Of a DNA stretch of 64,000 nucleotides, positions 37,101 through 49,100 are shown piece by piece; positions within the stretch are counted from its first letter, which is position 1, and the number at the start of each line of letters is the position of its first letter. Made by a program: the position numbers and the translations under genes. The DNA is taken from contig CM034307.1 in NCBI GenBank assembly GCA_019925795.1, positions 67,456,864 through 67,520,863 on the forward strand. Direction: 5' to 3'. Below the pieces are notes generated by a model. The model was not told where the DNA came from and ran no database searches. It saw nothing but the letters and a program-made list of their open reading frames with translations. This DNA comes from Dendrobium chrysotoxum. Its lineage: Eukaryota > Streptophyta > Magnoliopsida > Asparagales > Orchidaceae.

Positions 37101-40100
37101 ACAGTGGTTGAGAGTTTAACTTCATCCTTCTTAAAAGTAGTTTCGAAACCTCCCCCATTGAAGTAGCTAACATCCTCATGAGTATCCTTTTAGATGGCCT
37201 AGAATCATCAACCAAGTAGATATGATTATATAATTGTGAAAATGTTATTGAGAGGATATGACAGCATTCTACTAATATTTGTTGATGTAGGGATGCTTTT
37301 CCTATTCGTCTCTTCTAGCTTATGATAGATTTCTTATTTATAAATTTTTCATGATGGATTTTCCATTTATCTCTGTTTTACAAGATGACTAATCACTAGC
37401 TTTATGTTGCAATCCTTGACTTCCAATCCTTCAACTGGTAACATTACTAGAGTAGAGTTCTTGGCAACCGAAAGAGATTATTGCAATGCATGTCTCGGTC
37501 CATTGTTATTATTCTGTATTTTCTTTGTCATTTGAGCATTCATTTTTTGAATTTAAGTTAATTAGTAATACGGTTAAATATCATTTGAAATTTTGGACTA
37601 TTTAGATATGTTCATAGTTTTTAGGGATAGTTTCACCATTTTTAATAATGCCTATATTTATATGTAGGGCTCAATGACTTGAGTTTCTTTCTTTTTTCTT
37701 CCTTTCTATCTCAGGACTGTTTTTCACTAAGGCATTCATTAATCTCTTTCAGAAACCTCATCTGTCAACCTCATATTCTCCTTCCATGTCGAATTCTTCT
37801 CTTCTCACAAATCAAATCTAAAATTATATATCACAAATCATTTCTCAGTTCCACTCTATATCACTTTGCTTATGACAAGAGGATGCTAAAATCAGGGGAG
37901 GGTGCGACTGAGAATGATGGAACGACAATGTGGAATCCTCCTTTTTCTTAATATTAAGCATGGCTCTCTTTCTAGTCTCTGGGGGTAAGCTGTTGCATGC
38001 TGGCAAACTAGGAATTCCCTATCCTTAGCATATTTGTTAGGGAATTAGGGAGGACTTCTCATAAGTGAAAGACCACATACATTCTAAAAGAAAATTAATG
38101 TAATGACCATTAAATGCAGAACTTGATGGACCTCTCTGATCCCTACAACACCACAAGCATCATTTTTAACATCATCATTAACCTTATCCTGCACAGTTTA
38201 TTTGACTTTATGAATCCTCTTTCTCCATTAATTCTTGCTGTGCGCAACATCAAGTGCTAACCATTTTTTTGCTAGCCTTTATGCACAAATTCTAACTATG
38301 TTTCCTTTAGTCTGCCTCCTATTCTTTCTAGTCCTTAGCAATCTTATTTAACCCTCTGTTTGTTCATCTTGCAAAAGTTCGCAGATTCATTCAGAATAGA
38401 ACGTGCCCTCCATTGTATAAATCCCAAACCTTTCTAATCACGATGCGAAATGAGACCTCAGGATAGATTAACAAAACGATTGCATTTATTTCATTTTTGG
38501 AAATCATATTGACCTATATCATTCATTTCACGTGTTATCTTGATTTGTTTGTAGTTTTTGTTGCTTTCTCTTTTTCTCTTTCCCTTGTTATTCATTTCAA
38601 GCTTATTTAAAAGGCTGCCATCAAACCCATGGTTTTATTAGTTCTTATTAGATAGTTATTGGCATTTTCACTTTATACTCTTTTAGTGCTTTGAAACTCA
38701 TAGTTGTTCACAGGCATCATTTGATAAAATAAGTTTCTTATCAATAGCAGGAAGGGCCAGTGCTTGGGATGCCAACATATTTTGGAAAAAATCAAGACGG
38801 GTAATTTTCTGTGATATTATTAAGTTTTGCCTTCAATGGACTGAATGTAATTTTACTTTTATCCTAGTATTGCTTTCTTTCGAATTTCATGTAGATTAGT
38901 CTTAAGACCTGGTTGTTTGAATTTGTAGGCCAGTCTAGTATATAAATATTAGGTTTTTCATGCTTCTTATACGTTCCACATGATGTATCAAATTCTTCAA
39001 GCTGTCTACTAAGGCATTACAGAGATTATATGAACTATTTCTGGAAATGCAATTAGAGAGAAATTCTTGCAGATCACATCAATGATTCTCCACTAGGGGT
39101 TTGCCTTGCTAATGGAATTCAAATAACGGGCTATGCTTCTGCATTGTTGCAAGATATTCTGAAGTTAGAAAGAGGCATAGTGAGACCCCAGAATTTGTAG
39201 AGAAGACGCTTCTGAGAAAGAAATCCGTAGGAGGCTTAGAATTCTGATAAAAAGAAGTTAAGTGTCCCATCGGACCAAGAAAACTGCAGAGCTATGGGCC
39301 TCTGTTCGTTTAATCTTAACTGGTTCACATTCTTCTAGTTCTGTACTGTATAACTGGGAGTATGTGTAAATCATCTCATCTTTTAATTACTGATGCTAAA
39401 ATGCTTAGAAAAATAATATTTTGTCAATACTAGCACAAGCAATCCTGTTCTTTTTCACCCCTTATAACATATCCACTGCTATATTCTCGCATAACTTAGC
39501 GAACCGATGTTACACGATGCCAAGTAAAGTTTAACTTTATTTTTTTATCTATGAAATAAATATTTTCTAATTTCCTTATTTCAAAATATAATTTAACTAT
39601 ATTTTGCTTATTAATGCATCATTAAGAGAGTAACTAGCCACCTCTGATTCATAAGAATGCAGCATTTCTTTGGTCATGAAACTTTGATGCATTTCTGTTT
39701 GTTCAACCTTAAAAACTTTAGATGATAGTTCTTCATAATTTTGGTCTTAGTAAGCAAAATATTTTTAGGAGAAATAAACAATTAAGGGCACTAAAACCTT
39801 CATAATCCTAGCAAGGTGCTACACTTTTGGTATATGGAATGTCGTTTTAACCATATGATGCACCGGCACTTCTCATCGAAGAGTTATGCAGTGTTTGACA
39901 CGTATCGGACACGATACGCGTTTGACATGCCATAGACATGCTAAAGATGTGTTCGATTAAAAAGATATTAAAAATAAATTGGACTAGCGTGCCTTGAATA
40001 TTTTATGAATTTTTTAAATATAATTTCTTGTACTTTAAATTTCATTTATTAAAACAAACTAAATTTCTTATTTTCTCTCTGGCGGGTTATGAGTAGGATT

Positions 40101-43100
40101 TCATAACAACGCACGATGTCATATATCTGATGTTGGCACACCATCAATATTTTATAATCATCTCAATATTAAATTCTGATATCTTGACATTGACGCACGA
40201 CGACAACAATTTCTACTCTCCCCCTGTGCCATTTCAACATCTCATCTTTGTCCAACATCATCGCAACATCGATGACCAACGTCATCTCTATATTGAGGGT
40301 TGATGTTGTCCTGACATTGATTCCTAATGCTCATTGCACAACATTGATGCCCGACTCTCAACAACATTATCGTCTCCCCTCTCGATTCCTAACACGACAT
40401 TCCCACCCAACTCTTAACATCCTAATTGTTGACCTCAATGCTAGTGTCGGAGTCAATTCAACCGCTCAATGTGAGTTTTGAAAATAAAAAAGCGCGACGT
40501 CGCGTGAAACTCACCCAACGCTCGTTGACTAAAAACTTAAATCGCCCAAATGACCTTTGTTCATAAGACGAACAGTGTCTGGGCATTCAAGGCAGTTGAA
40601 ATAGCCATGATCGAGCCAGGATTGTCGATCGGCGAAAATTAAAATTTGCGAGCACGGATCGAGTTGACATTGACATGCGCGAATGACGACGACGTGACAA
40701 CCGGGTCGAGGCATGATAAAATTTCCTCATTAATTTAAGTTAATGTCAATTTCATATTTTTAAAAAATAAAAGATAATAATAATAATAAAATCCTAAGCT
40801 TTAAATAATAATAATAATAATAACCTCCTAAATACCTGACCCCTCATATCCTCACTCGTACCCTCATGCCACTCACAACTCACGCTCTTGCTCGTCTCCC
40901 TTTGGTCGAAGCCCCCCAGCCGCCACTGTTGGCCACTCCCACCATCGCTACGACTCTAGCCTGCAGCCAAGGTAGCCGCCGCCCCCCTCTCTTCCTCTCC
41001 ATTCTCATTTCCTTATTATTACTTCTTCTTTCTTCCTCTTCTTCCTCCTCTTTCCATCTTCTCCATTTCTTTGTCCTCCCCTCTATTTCTTCTTCTTCCT
41101 CACCTTCTTTCTTCCTCTCCACCTTCATCTGCGTTCTTAAACTTAAGCCTAACTCTAATTTTTTAATTGCTCTCTCATTCCCTCAAATCCCTATATCACG
41201 TTCACAAGAAACTTTCCTTAACATCTCCTACACCTTCTCCATCAAAAGTCCCATCATATTCCACATTTCTCTCTCTAAGATCAAAGAGAAAGCTCATTTT
41301 CTCTCTCTAGCCTTTTTCTCTCCCTCCATGATGCCTCTCCACCACTTTTCCTCACAACCCCTCTCTCTTTTTCTCTCTAGAAAGAGTGGTCTCACCCTCC
41401 CATCCTCTCTCCAAGGACTTTTCCACCAATACCCTACTCTCTCCCAACCCGAAAAATCCCTTTCCCTCTCTTTCTCTCTCTAGAAAGAGAGCTTTCATCC
41501 TCTCTTTCTCTCTCTAGCCACCGCTATTTCACAAAAAATATATATAAATAATGAAATAAATGATAATAATATGAAAAATATTCATGCATCGTAGGTGTCA
41601 TCGCTGTCGTCTCTTCGTCGTTGTTGTCGTCTCGTCGTTGTCGCCTCCGTCATCGTGCATTTGAGGTATAACCCTGACCTGACACTAGTTATTTTATGAA
41701 TTCTAGCATGTGAAACTAAGCATACCTGTGATTGCCTTTCTTAGCAGATGGGAAAATATTACTATGTGTGTGAAATTAAGTACATGTGACTGTCTTTCTT
41801 AACAGGCGAAGAAATATTGTTGTGTCTGAAACTAAGTACCTATGATTGTCTTTCTTGGCAAGCGAGGAAATATTATCATGCATGAAAAAATTAATTACTC
41901 GTATCTGCCTTTCTTGGCATGTTGGGAAATTTGCTATGCATGAAAATAAGTACTTATGATTGTCCTTCTTTGAAGGCGGAAAAATCTATTATGCATGAAA
42001 ATAAGTACCCGTGATCACCTTTCTTTGTAGGCGGAGAAATCTGTTATGCATAAAAATAAGTACCTGTGACCACCTTTCTTGACAGACGGGGAAATCTACT
42101 TTGCATGAAAATCCTAAGTATTTGTGACTATCTTTCTTAGCAGGCGAGGAAAGTCTGCTACTTTAAAAACATATATATGAAGACTTGTGACTAACTTAAT
42201 TAGCAGGAGGGGATTGGAGATTTCGGCTACGGTGCCACCCCACACCAACTATGATTGCCTTTCTTGGCAGACGAAAAGGCCTTGCACACCCGATGCAGCC
42301 CCATACAAGGGGACGATGTCGAGGTGTTGTCGAAATTTACACCAAAATAATGGACTTAGACTAAATTTAGAGGAATTGAGATGTAAAATTAAATTGACAA
42401 TGAAAATGCATGAAATCCTAAGTTGCAAATACTACAACAACAACAACAACATCAAGCCTTTATCCCACTACGTGGGGTCGGCTACATGAATCCTTTTTCT
42501 CCATTGTGTCCTGTTAAAAGTCAAATTCTCGTTTAAATCTAATAAAGGAAGATCATTTCTAATATTTTCTAACCAAGTCTTTTTAGGTCTACCTCTACCT
42601 TTCTTAACATAATTCAAATCTAAAACCTCTACTTTCCTAACCGGGTCATCGGGAGGCCGTCGTTTTATGTGACCAAACCATCTAAGGCTACTCTCTCTTA
42701 TCTTATCTTCCACTGGAGCTACTCCAACATTTTCATGAATATGCTCATTTCGTATCCTATCTCTAAGGGTAAAGCCACTCATCCACCTGAGCATCCTCAT
42801 CTCTGCAACACTTAACTTAGAATTATGCTTCTCTTTTAATGGCTAACATTCGGCACCATAAAGCATTGCAGGTCTCACCACCATCTTATAGAATTTTTCC
42901 TTAAGTTTGAGGGGTACTTTTCTATCACACAATAAGCCCGATGCATTCCTCCACTTCAACCATCCAACTTGGATTCTGCTGATAATATCCCCATCTATTT
43001 CACCATCACTCTGAACAATAGATCCAAGATATCTAAAATGTGTACTCTTATTAATGACTTGATCGCCCAAACTCACAATCCCCTCACTAGGTCTATTATT

Positions 43101-46100
43101 ACTGAAATTACACTCCATATATTCTGTTTTAGATCTACTCAAGCGAAAACCTTTAGACTCTAAGGTTGACCTCCACAATTCTAGTTTACCTTCAACTCCC
43201 TCTCTAGTCTTATCAACAAGAAGAATATCATCAGCAAAAAGCATACACCAAGGTACATCCTCTTGCAAATGTCTTGTGAGAACATCCATGACTAAAGCAA
43301 AAAGATATGGGCTTAAGGCTTATCGTTGATGTAATCCAACCAAAATAGGGAAATACTTGGTCAAACCACCTTGTGTTTGAACACAAGTAATAGCTCCTGC
43401 ATACATATCTTTAATGATTTGAATATAAGCGTTATTAACTCCTTTCTTTTCAAAAACTCTCCAAAGCACTTCTCTTGGAACTTTATCATATGCTTTTTCT
43501 AAATCAATAAATATCATATGTAAATCCTCCTTATTCTCTCTATATTTCTCCATCAAACCTCTTAATAAATGTATGGCTTCCATAGTAGACCTACCCGGCA
43601 TGAATCCAAATTGATTTTGAGAAACATTAGTATCACGCCGCAACCTATGCTCCATAACTTGTTCCCATAGTTTTAAAGTATGACACATTAACTTAATTCC
43701 TCTATAATTCGCACAATCTTGTGCATCACCTTTATTCTTAAAAATAGGGATTAACACACTCATTCTAGACCTAGTGAGGGGATTGTGAACTTGTTAGAAG
43801 ACTGACTTCTTGCCGACAAACATGAATGTGAACTAATACTTCCCTCTTTAGCACCTTACTCACACATGCACATTCAAATTTCTTAGTAGAAACCTCTCTT
43901 TGCAAGCTGAAATGCATGAAAATGAACTAAGTCAAATGGGCTCCCTATTTATAAAATAAGAATCGATTCCCCTGTGGAGTCTGCCGAGCTTAAATCCAAG
44001 ACACAGGACAAAAAATATGCATGTGAAAAGCATGTTAAGGTGTAAAATATGAAGATTTGTGGGAGATAATTAACTTAAAAATATAAAATTATTTACGCTC
44101 CTACAGCAACACATTCACATTAATGACTGCCACGTAGGACCCCCGTATATCCCCGATAATTATAATGATTAAATGCCCCTCAATGAGATGAAATGAGGCC
44201 ATCAATCATATTGCAAGTTATGGGCGCACAAGTACCCTAAGTAATGTACACGCCAGCTGCCAAAGAAAATGGATTCATATTCCCATGAATGTATTGTATA
44301 TTGTTGCATGTCACGAGCTGCATGACTCTCTCATTGAAGTGTGTAAGACGTGTCAAATCACCAAAAGAAACATCTACTACACGTCTCTCGATCGTATAGT
44401 GCAAATGTACTCGCGACATACAAGTGCACTATACGAAAGCACTAAGTAGCACGCACACATACCGTTGATCATGCAAATACACTTTGAATTAACCAGATTA
44501 TTTGATTTTATACGTTCACATTAGGCCTGCAAGATTTTTTATAAAAAAAATTTACATATTAAAATACGGACTCTCAATCCTGCTACTTATAAGACAACCC
44601 TGAAAGTTAGAAGTTGAATCCAATCCTCTGTTGGCAAGCAAACAAAGTCGATAAGGTTCAGATAATGAAGTAAAATTACTCATAATTCTTGATGATGATT
44701 GTGTTGATAAAAAATCTCAACTAAAGGGGAGTCTGCATTTCAAAATACTTATAAATCCTATGATGGCTGTGTTGAATGTCAATCGGAGGGTTCTCTACCT
44801 TTTAAATGTCCCCAAATCTCAAAATTAATCACTTAGGGACTCAAATTATAAATATGATATTTATCAAGGTTTAAATATTTAAATATGAAATTAAACACCT
44901 AAATACTTAAATCCTTCCATCCTCTGCAATAGTTTTTCGAGGTGAATAAATTTGGAAATCACTTTAGCTCACAAAGAGCGAATGTAGTCGAGAATATCAC
45001 AAATTTATTCTCAAACCATCTCCTGCGATTAAGGACGTGGCACATGTCCTCTAACCGACAATTTTGCCGCCAAATGACATAACAGATAAATGATTATGAC
45101 CGGGGCCCTCTGACTTACTACTAAATTACAGTCTTGATCAGAGCCCGTATGTTCCCCAATGACTCTAAATTCTTGAGTAATGAATCAATTGGTATAATTA
45201 ATAGGGCATATATCCCTTTGGTAGTGGTTTAGAACCACTAGAGCTACAGGGGGTATATCAGGGAGGAGGGATCAAAGAAGTGTTGATTAAATGGAGGGAC
45301 CTTCCCGATTATGATGCTACATGGGAGCCATACGAGAGCATGTAGCATCAGTTTTCATCTTTTCACCTTGAGGACGAGGTGATTCTTTGGGAACGGGGTA
45401 TTGATAGACCGGTCCAGCCGACCCAACACTTGGGCCGGCCTCTTATTTGCAACAGGTGCAAGCTTGTTGTGGTTCGGCCCTAGGGGGTTTTGCCCCCTCA
45501 TGTGGGGCCCAGTGGTTAAGTAGAGAGAGGAAGAGGGATTAGGAGGGAAAATTTGAATTAGGAGGGCTGTTTAGTCTTTTTGGGGAGTTATTTTGTGTGC
45601 TTTATGTAGGAGGTTGGAATTAGGGTTAGGGTCATCTTGATTGTTTGTTGAAATTCCGTGTTTTCCTTGGTGTTCTTGAGCTCTAGCGACGTCTAGAGAA
45701 TTGGGAGAGAAAGATCCTCTCAAATAAAGGATCAATTGTATCTTGTTATTTTCTTTCTGTTCTCATTAATTCCTACCATCTATTTGCTATTTTTCATGAG
45801 TTTGATTGGAGATTTGTGGTGAAGTCTCGCTGAAATTCAGATTTCTTGTAAGATTGCTTGAGATCTACAAGGGTTTCCTATCATTATTCCATTCAAACGA
45901 TATATTGAATGGATGTTTTGTAATGCGCCCATTGGCCTTTGGTTGCTAGTCTTAAATCCAAATGAATCTAGGACTAAAGGAACATGTTTATTGTTGTTAT
46001 CTATGGAAAGGAAAATATGGTAAAGAGAAACAAGGTTGCTCCAATGAAGACTACAAATGAGAAATTTAGAAAAGGAATGAAGAGACTTGCAACAATGGAG

Positions 46101-49100
46101 GCTTGCAAGATCTAGGCAATGTGGTGATGAAGGTTGCAGCTTATAGAAATGCTAAAAAAATTCTTAGGCTCTGATACCATGACAAAAATTGAAGAGAATT
46201 TGTTGAGTTTTCATTCCAACTTTTGTGTTTGATTTATACAACCTTAGGAGAACTTTTAATAGGAAATATACAACATTAATAGCTTTAAAAAAATAAATAT
46301 AGATTTAATTATAATGCAACATTCTATGGATTAGTGTAATGACATTTGTGATCCAATAAATCAATGATGTCTAATAAAGAGAGACATGTGGGGAGCTAGA
46401 CTAGTTGGCCATTTTGGTAGTATGTTGAATATGAGTAGGAAAGCGTTTTGGTGGGCAGAATCCATAAGAATCTGCTTGGGCAGAGGCAGAAGTGTACGTG
46501 CAAGGCATTTCAACAATATCTATAATCTTTTTGCTTTAGTCATGGATATTCTTACTAAACATTTGCAAGAGGATGTACCTTGGTGTATGCTTTTTGCTGA
46601 TGTTATTCTTCTTATTGATAAAACTAGAGAGAGAGAGAGTTGATGAAAAACTTAAATTTTGGAGGTCAACCTTAGAGTCTAAAGATTTTCATTTGAGTAG
46701 ATATAAAACCGAATACATTGTGACATTGGGTAATCAAGTCATCAAGAAGAGTGCATGTTTTAGATATCTCGGGTCTATTGTTCAAAGTGATAGTGAAATA
46801 GATGGGGATATTATTAGTAGAATTCAAATTGGATGGTTGAAGTGGAGGCATGCGTCGGGCTTGTTCTATGATAGAAAAGTACCCCACATGCTTAAAAGAA
46901 AATTTTATAAGATAGTGGTGAGACTTGCAATGCTTTATGGCCCGGAATGTTGACTGTTAAAAAGAAGTATAAAATTAAGTGTTGCAGAGATAAGAATGCA
47001 CAGGCAAATGAATGGCTTTATACTTAGTGACAGAATGTGAAATGAGTATATACGTGAAAATGTTAGAGTAGCTCCAGTGGCAGATAATATTAAAGAGAGT
47101 CGCCTTAGATGGTTTGGTCAGATGAAATATCAGCCTTCCAATGACGTTGTTACAAGAGTAGATGTATTAAATCCGGCCTATGTTAAGAAAAGGTAGAAAT
47201 AGACCTATAAAGACTTGGTTAGAGAGTATTAAAAATTATCTTTATTTATTAGATTTAAATGAGAATTTGACTCTAAATAGGACATAATGGAGAAAAAGAT
47301 TCATGTAACCAACCCCACGTAGTAGGATATAAGGTTTGCGGTGTTGTTGTTGTTGTTGTTCTTGTTGTTGTTGTCATTATTGTGTTATCTATACTTAAGT
47401 TGCACGTAGTTACATTCTTAGAGGGGGCTTATGAAACAAACTGTTGTGTTGATATGATGGATATGTGCTGAGAAATGTGCTATTTAAGTATCTAGATTTT
47501 GAAGGTGAAAGGGCACTTCTGTTAGCATTGATAATTGTCAAAACATGTTCTTCAGCACAGGCACATCTTATTCCATAAGGTTCAGCTGAAGTGCGAATGC
47601 CAATCCTTCTCACCATTGATCAACATTTTCGTCAAGTGTTTATTTTTTATTTCTGGGGTGTCTGGTGGAGGGTTTGAGACTAATCTGTTTCTTATATGCG
47701 TGCTTTTGATTGCGAGGGAGTGAAACGAGGGCATGCCAACCTGTAATGTTTGGGGAAGGGCCTTATGCTGATGTTGAGAGGAAATAAATGCATGGCTAAA
47801 TACAATGTGATCTGCTAGCTCTCTAAGAGGATATTCCTAGATTTTAATCAAACTCCAATGCAACTCTTGATGTCCCTAGATAATTGGAAAAGGCTATAAC
47901 TTGTTCCTTTATAGAGTACTTGCATGTTTGTCTCTTTATAGTCTTTGTAGTTTTGTTTCTCATTGTTACAAAAGGCTCTGAACTTAAAAGAGTTTGACAG
48001 TGTTTATGCTTCCGATTCTGTTTTCTGCAATGTCAGGGATATTAATAATCGCTGGGTGCAATGTGAAAATTGTTTCAAGTGGCGCAGGCTTCCATTGGAT
48101 GCTCTTCTGCATCATAGATGGACATGTTCTGATAACAAGTGGGACTCTGAAAGGTGATTTTCCATTCTCCTGACATTTTTAATGTACTGTTGCTTGAGAT
48201 TCTCACTCAACTTTGTTACCCTTATGATGGAATTGCATGCATGCATTGATGCATATGTTGAAACCTGAGTTGTGAACTGCATCTTTTATCAGGCTCACTC
48301 TTAGCTTTTATAAATTATTTCTTAATTGTATTTTCCCCTGAAAGTTCAATCAGAATTTCTAGGTGATATGTTCACGCCCCCGACCCACTAATCACCAATA
48401 AGGACGGTTAGTATAGCGAGGTGGGGGGGCATGTGGACGGGAAATCATGGTTGTTCTTTTTTGTAATTGGTTTATGATTAAACACATTTGGAAGCTAGGT
48501 TAAATGGCACTGTTAATTACAGAAATGCTTAACGCAACTTAATTGTTATGGTAGAGTTTAGATGCAACTTTAGGTGCTCATTATACATGACTAAATATTT
48601 ATTCAATCTCTCTTTCCTGAAATATAATATCACATACTGCAGACACAATTCAGCAACTATGGCCAAGGCATCTATAAATACTGCCACGTATTCACTTCCC
48701 AAGCCATTTCCATGTACCTAAAAATGATTGTCATATAAGTGTGAGTCAACCGAATGATGTAGTCAAGAATTTATATTTTATATTTTTTTATATTTTTGTG
48801 TGTTATTGGACGCTATGTATTTTATTTGTATTGCCCTATGATGGGAAACAACCCATGATCATGCTGGCTTCGATGCTCTCAGGCTAGTTTACGCTATTGT
48901 CCTTCCACTTGTGTCGATTTTACTTCCTTGCTCCTTGGTGGTTGGTTGGGTGATTATCTATGGGTTGTTTTTAACTGGACCTGACCCATTTCTTTCTTTA
49001 GTTGGTTGGCTGCTCTGTTTCCCTGCTAGCTTCTTTTTTCCTTGTGGTTCGGTTTCTCTGCTGTCTGCTCGGTTTCCCTGCTACTGGTTGCTCGGTTTCC

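Noticed and set aside
39060..39330. Possible extra VAL exon
   Set aside because: Stops in the needed frame, and the neighbouring exons already join in phase without it.
40866..41483. 205-codon frame
   Set aside because: C/T-rich low-complexity sequence giving Ser/Leu/Pro; no domain and no splice or promoter evidence.
47976..48036. Open frame upstream of the CW exon (ALNLKEFDSVYASD) as part of the exon, using acceptor acaaaag at 47974
   Set aside because: It would start in phase 0, whereas the 50-nt exon ends in phase 2; the acceptor at 48036 with its pyrimidine tract fits phase and family alignment.
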